Positions 1 through 9,089 of a DNA stretch of 45,169 nucleotides are shown here, piece by piece. This DNA comes from Bacilli bacterium (GTDB taxonomy: Bacteria > Bacillota_I > Bacilli_A > RF39 > UBA660), in NCBI GenBank assembly GCA_017510225.1, contig JAFWNS010000018.1:1-45169 (forward strand). Reading direction: 5' to 3'. The notes below the pieces were generated by a model. The model had not been told where the DNA came from, made no database searches, and was given only the letters and a program-made list of their open reading frames with translations. The translations under genes and the position numbers were made by a program. The stretch's first letter is position 1; every line of letters starts with the position of its first letter.

Positions 1-1
1 A

Positions 2-1090
2 ATTAGTAAGATATTGGGTAATCTAAAAGTTATTGAAAGTGTGTCTATAACTATTGTATGGTTATTAATTGTAGTATGTTTGATTATTTTTGCCTTTATT
101 TCTAATTCAATAAGTTTTGCAACTATTAGTGCAATGTTTTATAAACATAAAACAGATAAAAAAGAAAAAATAAAACATATTACTTATAAAGAGACTATAA
201 AAGATAAAAAACATAGTACAATTTTAAAATATATTATAACTATTGTAGTATTACTATCAGTTATTGCAGGTAGTTTATTTACATATCAAGTAATAACAGG
301 TGAGACTAATCTTAATATTAAATATATAAGAAAAATGGAGATAACTGCTCATAGAGGAGCAAGTGTTAAATATCCTGAAAATACTATGGCAGCATTTAGA
401 GGTGCTAAAAAGTTAGGTGCTGATTGGATAGAATTAGATGTTCAACAAACAAAAGATAGACAAATAGTGGTATCTCATGATACTAATTTAGGTCGAGTAA
501 CTGGTGTAGATAAAGATATTATCGATATGAATTATAGTGAAATTGAAAAGCTTGATGCAGGAAGTTTCTTTAATAAAAAATTTAAAGATGAAAAAATACC
601 ATTATTAAAAGAAGCATTACAGTATGCTAAAGATAATAATATTAGACTTAATATTGAATTAAAACCAATAGGTGAAGAAAAAGATTTTGAAAAACAAGTA
701 GTAGATTTAATTAAAAAATATAAATTTGAAAATAGATGTGTTATTACTTCACAAATATATAGTGTATTAGAAAAAGTAAAAAAAGAAGATAAAGAAATAA
801 AAACAGTTTATGTTATGAGTATAGCAATTGGAGAAATAACAGATGCTAAATATGCTGATGCATTTAGTGTTGAAGCATCAAATGTAAATGAAAGTTTAGT
901 TAATACTGTTCATAATAGTGGTAAAGAATTGTTTGCTTGGACAATAAATACTGAAGAGAGTATAAATAATATGATTGATATGGATGTAGATAATATTATT
1001 ACGGATAATATTCAATTAGGAAAAAAATTAGTTGAAAAAAGTAAGAGTAGTGATCTTATTAGTGAATTTATGAAAAGTATATATAAATAA
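2..1090 (+). CDS. Membrane-anchored glycerophosphodiester phosphodiesterase (5' end cut by window)
   Basis: The reading frame is open to the left edge, so the N-terminus is missing; the first in-frame start-like codon is a TTG at 14 with no Shine-Dalgarno, so I do not take it as the real start. Counting from 14, two membrane segments (about residues 9-33 and 70-92) precede a GDPD catalytic domain. Seen motifs: HRG at 113-115, PENT, ELD, and SHD further on, with a later IELKP strand; these are the family's general acid/base His residues and metal-binding acids. Family knowledge: GDPD enzymes hydrolyse glycerophosphodiesters to glycerol-3-phosphate and an alcohol; the form with an N-terminal multi-pass domain acts at the membrane on lipid head groups or lipoteichoic-acid-type polymers. 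The exact substrate is inference. It is followed by a DUF308-type membrane gene with an independent Shine-Dalgarno. Confidence 0.88.
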   Translation: MSKILGNLKVIESVSITIVWLLIVVCLIIFAFISNSISFATISAMFYKHKTDKKEKIKHITYKETIKDKKHSTILKYIITIVVLLSVIAGSLFTYQVITGETNLNIKYIRKMEITAHRGASVKYPENTMAAFRGAKKLGADWIELDVQQTKDRQIVVSHDTNLGRVTGVDKDIIDMNYSEIEKLDAGSFFNKKFKDEKIPLLKEALQYAKDNNIRLNIELKPIGEEKDFEKQVVDLIKKYKFENRCVITSQIYSVLEKVKKEDKEIKTVYVMSIAIGEITDAKYADAFSVEASNVNESLVNTVHNSGKELFAWTINTEESINNMIDMDVDNIITDNIQLGKKLVEKSKSSDLISEFMKSIYK

Positions 1091-1113
1091 AAAAATTGAT
1101 TGGAGGAATATAT

Positions 1114-1902
1114 ATGGCTAAAAAAATGAATTTTGATAATACTATGAAAAAAGTAGAAAACACTGCAGGTAAAGTTGATATAATTATGAAAAATAAATTA
1201 ATAATTGCTTTATTTCTTATAGTAGAGGGTGTATCAATTCTTTTAAATCCAGCAGCTTCTTTAGAGGGTATGGCAAGAAATATAATAATGCTTGTATTTT
1301 TTGCAGCTTTCTTATCGCTGGTTACACATCTTAGTGCAAAACAAAAAGATAAAAAATCAATTATAATCTCTTCACTTATTATAATAGTTTCAGTAATTAC
1401 ATATATTTATCCTGATACTATATCTGCATATATACAATTATTACTTTCATTATTTATTATATATGATGGATTATCAAATATATTTAACACCCTACATTTA
1501 ACTAAGTTTTCTGGATATGCTGAAAAGATTGCTAAAAAATATGAGAAGATTGCTAATAAAAAATCACCTAGTGAAGATGTAGATAAGGGAATGGATGATC
1601 AAAGAGATAAGTTTATGAAACCTATTGAGAATATTTTATCTAAGTCTAATAAGTCTACAGTTTTATATTTAGTTGTTAATACTGCGACTGTTATTTTAGG
1701 TATATTACTTTTAGTTTCAAGTTATTCTATGGTAGTATGGGGTATTATATTCTTATATACAGGAATATCTGATTTAATAGTTTCTATGAGAACAATGAAT
1801 ATAGCAAGCAAACTTAAAGAAAAGAAGTTTAAAGAAATATTATATGGAGAAGAACAAAAAACTACTAAAAAAAAGAAAGCAAATAAGAAAAAGAAAAAAT
1901 AG
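1114..1902 (+). CDS. DUF308-like multi-pass membrane protein
   Basis: 262 residues. I chose the ATG at 1114 because TGGAGGA (1101-1107) sits seven bases before it; an upstream TTG at 1096 would overlap that site. The protein has about six hydrophobic segments in two groups (residues about 28-130 and 185-220) split by a charged cytoplasmic stretch, and ends in a Lys-rich tail. This paired short-helix pattern resembles the DUF308/HdeD-like family, whose biochemical role is not known. The gene is read with the upstream GDPD gene and is closed by a strong terminator whose stem begins in the stop codon. Confidence 0.6.
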   Translation: MAKKMNFDNTMKKVENTAGKVDIIMKNKLIIALFLIVEGVSILLNPAASLEGMARNIIMLVFFAAFLSLVTHLSAKQKDKKSIIISSLIIIVSVITYIYPDTISAYIQLLLSLFIIYDGLSNIFNTLHLTKFSGYAEKIAKKYEKIANKKSPSEDVDKGMDDQRDKFMKPIENILSKSNKSTVLYLVVNTATVILGILLLVSSYSMVVWGIIFLYTGISDLIVSMRTMNIASKLKEKKFKEILYGEEQKTTKKKKANKKKKK

Positions 1903-1934
1903 ACTAAGTATAGTACGCAACTTAGTCTTTTTTT
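1902..1934 (+). terminator. Rho-independent terminator after the DUF308-like gene
   Basis: GACTAAGT (1902-1909) pairs perfectly with ACTTAGTC (1920-1927) across a ten-base loop and is followed by seven Ts. The promoter of the ABC transporter begins directly after the T run. Confidence 0.85.
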
Positions 1935-1935
1935 G

Positions 1936-1944
1936 TGATATAAT
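1936..1944 (+). promoter_or_regulatory. Extended -10 promoter for the ABC transporter operon
   Basis: TGATATAAT is a perfect extended -10 box (TG, one base, TATAAT at 1939-1944). There is no clear -35 because the preceding bases are the terminator T tract. Transcription would start near 1951, almost on the Shine-Dalgarno AGGAGG (1951-1956). Confidence 0.65.
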
Positions 1945-1961
1945 TTATATAGGAGGATAGT

Positions 1962-2837
1962 ATGAGTAAATATATATTAGAGATTAAAAAACTTAAAAAG
2001 TACTATGGAAAATCTAGGGGAGTAGAAGATGTTTCTTTAAAGTTAGAAAAAGGTAATATCTATGGATTTATTGGTCCTAATGGAGCAGGTAAATCTACTA
2101 CTATTAGAACTGTTATGGGATTAGTTAATAAAACTAGTGGTGAAATATATTTTGATGGTGAAATTCTAGATACTAGTGATATTAATACTAAATCTAAAAT
2201 AGGTTATTTACCTAGTGAGATTAATTTATATGATGATATGACTGTAAAAGGTATATTTGATTATCATGAATCTTTCTATGATAAAGATATTTCTGAAAGA
2301 AGAAATGAATTAGTTAAATTATTAAAGATAAATGAAGATATGAAGTTAGAAGATTTATCTTTAGGTAATTTAAAAAAAGTAGGTATTGTACTTGCTTTAA
2401 TGCATGAACCAGAATTATTAATATTAGATGAGCCTACTAGTGGTCTAGATCCAATTATGCAAAGTACTTTACATGATATATTATTACAAGAAAATAAAAA
2501 AGGTATGACTATTTTATATTCTTCACATGTTTTAAGTGAAGTATCTAGTTTATGTAAGGATATAGGTTTTATAAAAGATGGTGTAATTATAAAAGAAGAT
2601 TCTATGGAAAATATAATGAAAGATAATTATACATACTTAACTATTTCTTCTAAAGATATTAATAAAATTAAAAAAGATTTAAAATTAGAAATAAAGAGTG
2701 AGAATGATAATGAAGTTAAATTTATAAATAATATGGATATTAATGAGTTATTAAATAAATTAAATAAATATAAAATAGATAAATTATTAATAGAGACTAT
2801 TTCTTTAGAAGATTTATTTAATAAGTATTATAAGTAG
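1962..2837 (+). CDS. ABC transporter ATP-binding protein
   Basis: 291 residues, ATG preceded by AGGAGG. Walker A GPNGAGKS is at residues 38-45, Walker B LLILDEP at about 153-159 with the D-loop SGLD next, and the H-loop His in SSH at about residue 187. The signature is LSLGN in place of LSGGQ, a loose form common in ABC-2 exporter ATPases. The C-terminal 80 residues are the usual extra domain of drug- or lantibiotic-type exporter ATPases. With the next gene, eight bases away, it should form an ATP-driven ABC-2 exporter. The substrate cannot be told from the sequence. Confidence 0.93.
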   Translation: MSKYILEIKKLKKYYGKSRGVEDVSLKLEKGNIYGFIGPNGAGKSTTIRTVMGLVNKTSGEIYFDGEILDTSDINTKSKIGYLPSEINLYDDMTVKGIFDYHESFYDKDISERRNELVKLLKINEDMKLEDLSLGNLKKVGIVLALMHEPELLILDEPTSGLDPIMQSTLHDILLQENKKGMTILYSSHVLSEVSSLCKDIGFIKDGVIIKEDSMENIMKDNYTYLTISSKDINKIKKDLKLEIKSENDNEVKFINNMDINELLNKLNKYKIDKLLIETISLEDLFNKYYK

Positions 2838-2845
2838 GTGAAATT

Positions 2846-3637
2846 ATGTTAAAAAGAGAGTTTAAAGTTAATTTAAAGAGTTTTATTATATGGACTAGTG
2901 TATTAATAATTATGTTTATATTTGTATTTTCAATATATCCTTTTATTGTAGTAGACGATAATATAAAGAATTTTGATGAAATGATGAAAGTATTTCCTCC
3001 AGAAATGTTAAAGGCATTTAATATGGATATTACTTCTATGAATACTGTATATGGATGGTTAAAATCTGAAGGATTTATGTTTGTTTTATTAGTAGTTGGT
3101 TTTTATTCATCATTTATGGGATTTAATATTTTATTAAAAGAAGAAGATGAAAAGACTATTGAATACTTAGAAAGTTTACCTATAAAAAGATCTAATATAG
3201 TTACTAATAAAATTATAGTAGGAATTACTTATATTATCTTAATGGTTTTAACATTAAGTGTATTTAATTATATTTGTTTATGTTTAAGTGGAGATTTTAA
3301 TCATAAACAATATTTATTACTTAGTATTACTCCTATATTTATAGGACTACCTTTCTTTGCTATTTCTTTATTTATATCTACTTTTTTACGTAAGACTAAG
3401 AAGACTATGGGTATAAGTTTAGGTTTAGTATTTATATTTTATATATTAAATATATTAAGTGAATTAGCTAAAGATGTAGAGATTTTAAAATACTTTAGTA
3501 TTTATACTTTAGCAGATATTAGACATGTTATAACTAAAGTATCTATTAATCCAGTATGTGTAATTATAAGTATTTTAATTACTGTATTATTTATTGGTGG
3601 TACTTATATTAAATATAATAAAAAAGAATTAGTATAA
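2846..3637 (+). CDS. ABC-2 type transporter permease
   Basis: 263 residues with about six membrane helices: one near the N-terminus, then a long extracellular loop (about residues 35-72), then five more. This is the layout of ABC-2 permeases. A short cytoplasmic motif with EEDEKTIEYLESLP, a charged elbow typical of this family, lies before the third helix. The Shine-Dalgarno AGGTGA overlaps the stop of the ATPase gene. It is the membrane half of an exporter with the preceding ATPase; the substrate is unknown. Confidence 0.88.
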   Translation: MLKREFKVNLKSFIIWTSVLIIMFIFVFSIYPFIVVDDNIKNFDEMMKVFPPEMLKAFNMDITSMNTVYGWLKSEGFMFVLLVVGFYSSFMGFNILLKEEDEKTIEYLESLPIKRSNIVTNKIIVGITYIILMVLTLSVFNYICLCLSGDFNHKQYLLLSITPIFIGLPFFAISLFISTFLRKTKKTMGISLGLVFIFYILNILSELAKDVEILKYFSIYTLADIRHVITKVSINPVCVIISILITVLFIGGTYIKYNKKELV

Positions 3638-3640
3638 GTG

Positions 3641-3649
3641 TGCTATACT
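3641..3649 (+). promoter_or_regulatory. Possible extended -10 promoter before the PMT gene
   Basis: TGCTATACT (TG, one base, TATACT) lies just after the permease stop and seven bases before the GAGGG Shine-Dalgarno at 3656. The -35 is not clear, and the gene may also be read from the ABC operon. Confidence 0.4.
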
Positions 3650-3666
3650 TAAATAGAGGGTATTAT

Positions 3667-5316
3667 ATGAGAAAGAATAAAAATAAAACTAGTAATATGG
3701 TAAAGAAAGATTATATTATCTTAGGTATTATAGTTTTATTTTATAGTGTCTTATCATTTATAAATTTAGGATCTTTTAAAAATCCTCAAACTTTCTATAA
3801 ATTAAATAAAGGTGAAGAGTTAACTATTGAACTTTCTAAATATGAAAATTTACATAGTATTAAATTATATAATGGAAGAGATGCTGGTAAATATGAAATG
3901 AAGACTTCACAGGATAATATTAAATATGTAAACCAAGCTACTTTTAGTGATGATAGTGTATTTTGTTGGGAAGAGAGTTTATCATTTGGGCAAGTTAGAT
4001 ATATTAAATTAAAAGCTTTAAAGAGTGGTTATTTAGGTGATATATCTATTTATAATGATAAAAATAAATTAATTACTATTAATAATATTTATAGTAGTAA
4101 TAAAAAGAATATTGGTCTAGATAAATTATTTGATGAGAAGGGTAGTGTTCCTAAAACGGTTAATTATATGAATAGTACTTATTTTGATGAAGTTTATTTT
4201 GCACGTACTGCATATGAATATACTCATGGTATTAAAGCTTATGAGTGGGTACATCCACCTTTAGGTAAAATAATACAAGCTATACCTATAAAACTTTCTA
4301 ATACTTTTGCGCCTTTCTATTATAGATTTATGGGTAATATTGCAGGTATTATAATGATTATAGTTATGTATTTATTTTGTAAGAGTATGTTTAAAAGTAC
4401 AAAACTTTCGGTATTAGGTGCTTTAATTATGACGTTTGATACATTTCATTTTGCACAAACTAGAATGGGTACAGTGGATAGTTTTTTAGTACTATTTATA
4501 ATGCTTTCATACTTTAATATGTATAAATATATTAATAATGATAAGATAAAAAATTTATTATTATCTGGATTATTCTTTGGACTTAGTTTATGTGTTAAAT
4601 GGATTGGTTTAATATCAGGTGTTGGTTTAGCTATTATGTTCTTTATACATATTATTAAAAATAAAAAAATAAATATTAAATTACTTAGTAAGGCTTCTAT
4701 ATTTTTTATTATTATTCCATTAATACTATATTTTGGTATCTATATATTGTTTCCAAGGAATATAAATATGAATATGAAAAATATTCCAGATATAGTGGCA
4801 AATAATAAAGATATGTATAATTATCATTCTAATTTAAAAGATACTCATCCATTTTCTTCACCTTGGTATAGTTGGCCAATATCATATAGACCTGTATGGT
4901 ATTATCAAGGAGAAGGTGATTCTTTAGGATATGGTACTATTACTGGTATTGGTAATATTGTAATATGGTGGTTTAGTATTATTACATTTATATATACTTT
5001 AATTATGTTATTTAAAAGAAAAGATAAGGAAGCACTTGTTATAGTATGTGGAGCCTTAAGTATTTGGTTACCTTATATATTTATTGGTAGGTGTATGTTC
5101 TTATATCATTATTTTAGTGTATTACCATTTATGATGTTAAGTATTGTTTATTTCTTTAAAGATATTAATAAGAAGTTAAATACTGATATGGTAATGTATA
5201 CTTATATAGTTTTATTTATTAGTTTCTTTATAATATATTATCCAGTAGTATCTGGTGTTAAAGTTAATAATAATTATATATCACATTTAAAATTATTAAA
5301 GAGTTGGGAATTTTAG
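3667..5316 (+). CDS. Dolichyl-phosphate-mannose--protein mannosyltransferase (PMT, GT39) homologue
   Basis: 549 residues from ATG 3667, chosen because GAGGG (3656-3660) precedes it. It has about ten membrane helices with a soluble beta-rich segment (about residues 45-150) inserted after the first. The GT39 features are visible: FDEVYFART (the Asp-Glu pair in the first catalytic loop), HPPLGK, FHFAQTRMGTVDSF, and a C-terminal PMT_4TMC region with YHYFSVLPF. Family enzymes move mannose from a polyprenyl-phosphate carrier to Ser/Thr of exported proteins at the outer face of the membrane. The bacterial acceptor here is unknown. The inserted domain between the first helix and the DE motif is not one I recognise. 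Confidence 0.85.
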   Translation: MRKNKNKTSNMVKKDYIILGIIVLFYSVLSFINLGSFKNPQTFYKLNKGEELTIELSKYENLHSIKLYNGRDAGKYEMKTSQDNIKYVNQATFSDDSVFCWEESLSFGQVRYIKLKALKSGYLGDISIYNDKNKLITINNIYSSNKKNIGLDKLFDEKGSVPKTVNYMNSTYFDEVYFARTAYEYTHGIKAYEWVHPPLGKIIQAIPIKLSNTFAPFYYRFMGNIAGIIMIIVMYLFCKSMFKSTKLSVLGALIMTFDTFHFAQTRMGTVDSFLVLFIMLSYFNMYKYINNDKIKNLLLSGLFFGLSLCVKWIGLISGVGLAIMFFIHIIKNKKINIKLLSKASIFFIIIPLILYFGIYILFPRNINMNMKNIPDIVANNKDMYNYHSNLKDTHPFSSPWYSWPISYRPVWYYQGEGDSLGYGTITGIGNIVIWWFSIITFIYTLIMLFKRKDKEALVIVCGALSIWLPYIFIGRCMFLYHYFSVLPFMMLSIVYFFKDINKKLNTDMVMYTYIVLFISFFIIYYPVVSGVKVNNNYISHLKLLKSWEF

Positions 5317-5325
5317 GAGGTTATT

Positions 5326-6216
5326 ATGAAAATAGTGTGTGTTGGTAGTACTGTGTTTGATATGACATATGTAGTAGAGGATAGTTTAAAAGAAGATAGT
5401 AAGACTCGTTCTAAAGATTATGTAGAATGTGGTGGTGGAAATGGTGCAAATTATGCCTATAGTTTAGCTTTTTGGGGTAATAATGTAGAGTTATATAGTT
5501 TAATTGGTTATGATTTATATGGAAAGTTATTATTAGATGAATTTGATATGGTTGGTATAAATAAATCTGGTATAGAAATTAGAAAAGGTTTTCCTACACC
5601 TAAATCAGTTATTATTTCTAATTTATCTAATTCTACTAGAACTATAGTAACTACTACTAGAGAAATAGTTAGAAAGTTAAATGCTGAGATTTGTAATGAT
5701 GCAGATATATTATTACTTGATGGTACTTATATTGAAACTGCTAGAGAGTTAATTAATAGTAATAAAAAAGCTACTATAGTATTTGATATTGAGAAGAATG
5801 ATCCTGAAATAATAGAATTAGCTAAATCTTCTAATTATATTATTTGTTCTAAGGATTTTGCAGAATCTTTTACTAATATGGATTTATCTAATAAAGATAA
5901 TATAGAGAGTTGTTATGATGTTATTAGTGATAGTTTTCCAAATAGTAAAGTTATAATTACTTTAGGTAAAGATGGTTCTATTACTAAAGAAGAAGATTAT
6001 TTAATAACTGATACTATAGATGCGAATACTGTTGATACTACTGGTTCTGGAGATATATTTCATGCTGCTTTTGTACACTTTTTAGTTAATGGTTATAATT
6101 TAAAAGATAGCATAAAATACTCTACTGTAGCTGCAGGTCTTTCTACTGAAAAAGTTGGTTGTAGAAATAAGATTCCTACTTTGGAGGAAGTATTGAATTA
6201 TGATGATGTTATATAA
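5326..6216 (+). CDS. PfkB/ribokinase-family sugar kinase
   Basis: 296 residues, AGGAGG just before the ATG. The N-terminus holds a GGGNGANYAYSL glycine motif (substrate side) and the C-terminus the second PfkB signature DTTGSGDIFHAAF; its Asp (second D) is the expected catalytic base and the GSGD forms the anion hole (GAGD is more usual). Family members phosphorylate sugars or nucleosides with ATP; the substrate cannot be assigned from sequence. It is cytoplasmic. The 3' end overlaps the Smr gene by 17 bases, so the two are probably translated together. Confidence 0.88.
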   Translation: MKIVCVGSTVFDMTYVVEDSLKEDSKTRSKDYVECGGGNGANYAYSLAFWGNNVELYSLIGYDLYGKLLLDEFDMVGINKSGIEIRKGFPTPKSVIISNLSNSTRTIVTTTREIVRKLNAEICNDADILLLDGTYIETARELINSNKKATIVFDIEKNDPEIIELAKSSNYIICSKDFAESFTNMDLSNKDNIESCYDVISDSFPNSKVIITLGKDGSITKEEDYLITDTIDANTVDTTGSGDIFHAAFVHFLVNGYNLKDSIKYSTVAAGLSTEKVGCRNKIPTLEEVLNYDDVI

Positions 6217-6466
6217 TAATTTAAATAGTTTAGATTTACATGGATATGATAGAGACATGGCTAGAATATTAATAAATGAATTTATAGAAGATAATTATAA
6301 ATTAAAGAATAGAAAAGTTATAATTATTCATGGTATAGGTAGTGGAATACTTAGAAAAACTACGCATTTAGTTTTAAAAAATAATAAGTATGTATCTAAC
6401 TATAAATTAGATAATTTTAATAGTGGTACAACAATAGTTGAAATCAATACAAATATTGACAAATAA
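6200..6466 (+). CDS. Stand-alone Smr-domain protein
   Basis: 88 residues. The start lies in a run of three ATGs (6200, 6203, 6206) following GGAGGA at 6183, so the exact first Met is uncertain. The LDLHG motif is at residues 11-15 and HGIGSGILRK at about 44-53, the two signatures of the small MutS-related domain, which in other proteins has nicking or RNA-binding activity. It is the C-terminal domain of MutS2 standing alone; no MutS2 is in the window. It overlaps the kinase gene out of frame. Confidence 0.82.
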   Translation: MMMLYNNLNSLDLHGYDRDMARILINEFIEDNYKLKNRKVIIIHGIGSGILRKTTHLVLKNNKYVSNYKLDNFNSGTTIVEINTNIDK

Positions 6467-6484
6467 GACCCTTTATGTTAGAAT
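6456..6484 (+). promoter_or_regulatory. Sigma-A promoter for the 6516 gene
   Basis: TTGACA (6456-6461), a 17-base spacer, then TAGAAT (6479-6484): a near-consensus housekeeping promoter that starts inside the end of the Smr gene. It drives 6516 and probably 7796. Confidence 0.8.
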
Positions 6485-6515
6485 ACTTGGCACATATGTC
6501 TAGGGGGTATTACGT

Positions 6516-7781
6516 ATGCAAAAAGAAGAATATGAAGATAGAGGTTTTCCTTTTAGAGACTTCTTATTAAAACTTATTTTAGTTGCTGTTATAGTATTTT
6601 TAATCATATGGTTTGTGCCTAGATTTATTTCTATGAATAAAAATAAATGTAATGGTAATAATTGTCTTACTAGTAGTGAACAAAGTAAAGTTCTTTCTAA
6701 GAATTTAGATAAGATGAAGAAAGCAGGAATAAATTATTTTTCTGAAGATAAGGTTCCAGAAAAAGATGGAGATAGTTCTAAAATTACTTTAGAAGATATG
6801 AAAAAGAAAAATGTTATTTCTAATTTTAGTACTAAAAATGGAATTAAATATAACGATAAGAGTAGTTATGTAGAAGTTGTTAAAGAAAACAATGGTTATG
6901 TCATGAATATTTATTTAAAATCTAATAAGGGTAGTAAGAGTGATACTGTTAATTTAAATAATTATTCATATTGTGATGTTTATTTATGTGAAAAAGATAA
7001 TTCTAAAGAAGATAAGAAAGAAGATACTAATACTGTAGAGGATAATAACTATACAGGTAGTTATTCTAATACTGGTAAAACTACTGTAGTAAAGAAGAAT
7101 AAATATATAAAGAAGACAAAGAATGGAAAATATAAATATAAATATATTAAGACTATTAAACCTGTATTTACTGCATGGAGTAAATGGTCTAGTTGGATAG
7201 TAACTAGTTGTTCTACTAAAAAGGTAAGTTGTAGTGATGATAGTGTTAGTTGTCTTAAAAAAGTACAAAGATATGATAAGAAAGAACAAACTGGTACAAT
7301 TACTAGAAAATATACATATCCTAGAACTGCAATTAAATTTGTAGGATCTACTACTAGATTAGTTCCTACTAGTGGTATTTATGTAATAATAAATAATAAA
7401 TTGTATAGAGCTTCTACTAAATATAGTTTTACTTTAGTAGAGAAAAATAAATTAATGAATAGAATACCTAATGATAGTTTATATTATCATTATGAATTTG
7501 TAAGCAAGAATCATTATAATGTATATAGATATAATGGAACATTATCAGAAGTTATTAATAATAGTAATGGTGTTTCTGTAATAGTACCAATATATAATAA
7601 TGTACATATAACAGATGTTGAAATAGTTAAAGAACCAGTTTATAAAACTACTTGTTATAAGAGTATTAAGACAAGAAGTATAGTACGTAAAGGTAAAACT
7701 TTAGTAAAATGGAGTAAGTATAATGACTCTAAATTATTAAAAAATGGTTGGATATTAACTAATAGTAAAAAGAAATTTTAA
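6516..7781 (+). CDS. Unknown single-pass membrane protein with a Trp-rich TSP1-like segment
   Basis: 421 residues, preceded by AGGGGG at 6502. A charged N-terminus is followed by one membrane helix (about 17-36), so about 385 residues face outward. The external part starts with a Cys pair (45 and 50), then a coil-like low-complexity Lys/Asp/Thr linker (about 160-210), then a segment with Trp at 221, 224 and 227 and closely spaced Cys (about 232-246), which looks like the Trp ladder and Cys of thrombospondin type 1 repeats. The C-terminus repeats a WSKYND motif near another Cys. I recognise no family. The following gene is 14 bases away and is also a single-pass membrane protein, so the two may act together. 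Confidence 0.8.
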   Translation: MQKEEYEDRGFPFRDFLLKLILVAVIVFLIIWFVPRFISMNKNKCNGNNCLTSSEQSKVLSKNLDKMKKAGINYFSEDKVPEKDGDSSKITLEDMKKKNVISNFSTKNGIKYNDKSSYVEVVKENNGYVMNIYLKSNKGSKSDTVNLNNYSYCDVYLCEKDNSKEDKKEDTNTVEDNNYTGSYSNTGKTTVVKKNKYIKKTKNGKYKYKYIKTIKPVFTAWSKWSSWIVTSCSTKKVSCSDDSVSCLKKVQRYDKKEQTGTITRKYTYPRTAIKFVGSTTRLVPTSGIYVIINNKLYRASTKYSFTLVEKNKLMNRIPNDSLYYHYEFVSKNHYNVYRYNGTLSEVINNSNGVSVIVPIYNNVHITDVEIVKEPVYKTTCYKSIKTRSIVRKGKTLVKWSKYNDSKLLKNGWILTNSKKKF

Positions 7782-7795
7782 TGTAGGGGATATAG

Positions 7796-9028
7796 ATGGA
7801 AAGTGAAATTAAATCTTTTATAGTTTGTACAAAATATGTAGATGGCAAAAAAACTATAAAGAAAGTTATGGTTTTATACAGTGATTATTCTACTGCTATT
7901 GTTAGTAAAGAAGAAGCTGATATAATGATTAGAAAAATGTATAAGAGTTTATCTCGTGAAGAGGTAAGGTCTAAAGTACATTTTTTATCTGAGAATAAAT
8001 TTGTTTATATGCGTAATAGATATTCTAATCGAAGAAAAAGAAAGAAGAAAGTTACTAAAGCTAAGATAACTATTTTTTCTACTGCTTTAGCTTTGGCTGT
8101 AGGTACTGGTTTTTGTATAGCATCTACTAGAAGTTCTAAAGATGATAGTGGTTTTAAAGTAGTTAAAGTTAAACGAGGTAGTGAAACTGAAGAAACTACT
8201 GATGAAAAACAACCTATAGTAGTATTAGCAAAAGATAAGAATTTTTATGATCTTATTAATATGTCTAGTAGAGTTTCGACTATTCAAAGTAATGAAATGA
8301 TGAATATTAGTTTATTTTTATCTACTTATAATGGATCTTTTTCTAAAAGACATAAAGAAGATGGAATAAAACCAGCTTTAAAATGGGATGAAGTTATTTC
8401 GTTAGATTTAGCTTATAATGATTATTCTGATCCTGAGATTAATTATATATTTAATGGTACTAAATTAGATAAAGACAATTTATATAATAATTATAAGCAA
8501 GCTATTAAGCAATTAACTGAAGCATTTATTATAGAAGATAAGAAATGTCCTATACAATTAAGTATATTAAATAATAATGTAGAAAATAAAAATATATATG
8601 AAAGTATTAATTTATCTTTTAAGAAAGCTAAAGATAGTAATGAAAAAAGAGATATAAAGAAATTATGTAAGAAGATAAATAAAAATAAGAATAATAATTC
8701 AGTTATGTTGATGATTGAACCAATTGTAAAATCTTCTAATATATTATTTAAAGATGAATTTGATAAAGATATAGTAGATTATTATAATAATGCTGATTAT
8801 GATAATTATATAAAGGATAAATTTCATGATTATACTTATATTTCAAGTAATAATGTTAATGAAAGATTACCTTTATATAAACAGTTTAAAGATAGTAAGA
8901 TAAATCAATTAAAAGAAGATAAGATGTATAATATTAAGAGTAGAAATTTAAAATTATTAGATGAATATAATGATAATATAAGTAATTCATATGAAAGTTC
9001 TAAAGTATATACATATAGTAAGATATAA
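7796..9028 (+). CDS. Unknown single-pass membrane protein
   Basis: 410 residues, TAGGGGATAT before the ATG. About 88 residues of basic cytoplasmic domain precede one membrane helix (about 89-108), and about 300 residues follow outside. The outer part is helix-rich and Asn/Lys-rich, with no motif I recognise; residues 113-135 are a charged linker. It shares a promoter with the 6516 gene, so it is probably part of the same surface assembly. The basic RRKRKKK block just before the helix supports an N-in orientation. Confidence 0.78.
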   Translation: MESEIKSFIVCTKYVDGKKTIKKVMVLYSDYSTAIVSKEEADIMIRKMYKSLSREEVRSKVHFLSENKFVYMRNRYSNRRKRKKKVTKAKITIFSTALALAVGTGFCIASTRSSKDDSGFKVVKVKRGSETEETTDEKQPIVVLAKDKNFYDLINMSSRVSTIQSNEMMNISLFLSTYNGSFSKRHKEDGIKPALKWDEVISLDLAYNDYSDPEINYIFNGTKLDKDNLYNNYKQAIKQLTEAFIIEDKKCPIQLSILNNNVENKNIYESINLSFKKAKDSNEKRDIKKLCKKINKNKNNNSVMLMIEPIVKSSNILFKDEFDKDIVDYYNNADYDNYIKDKFHDYTYISSNNVNERLPLYKQFKDSKINQLKEDKMYNIKSRNLKLLDEYNDNISNSYESSKVYTYSKI

Positions 9029-9036
9029 AAAAGTTT

Positions 9037-9064
9037 TTGATTTTTTATAAAAATTTGGTATAAT
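9037..9064 (+). promoter_or_regulatory. Sigma-A promoter for rpmG-efp
   Basis: TTGATT (9037-9042), a 16-base spacer and TATAAT (9059-9064) with the extended TGG before it. Transcription would start about 25 bases before the rpmG ATG. Confidence 0.75.
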
Positions 9065-9089
9065 ACCTATAGACGTAAGGAGGGATATA

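Noticed and set aside
6984-7289. Minus-strand open frame inside the 6516 gene
   Set aside because: It lies fully within a well supported gene with promoter and Shine-Dalgarno, and its Ile/Phe-rich translation is typical of the reverse of Lys/Asn codons.
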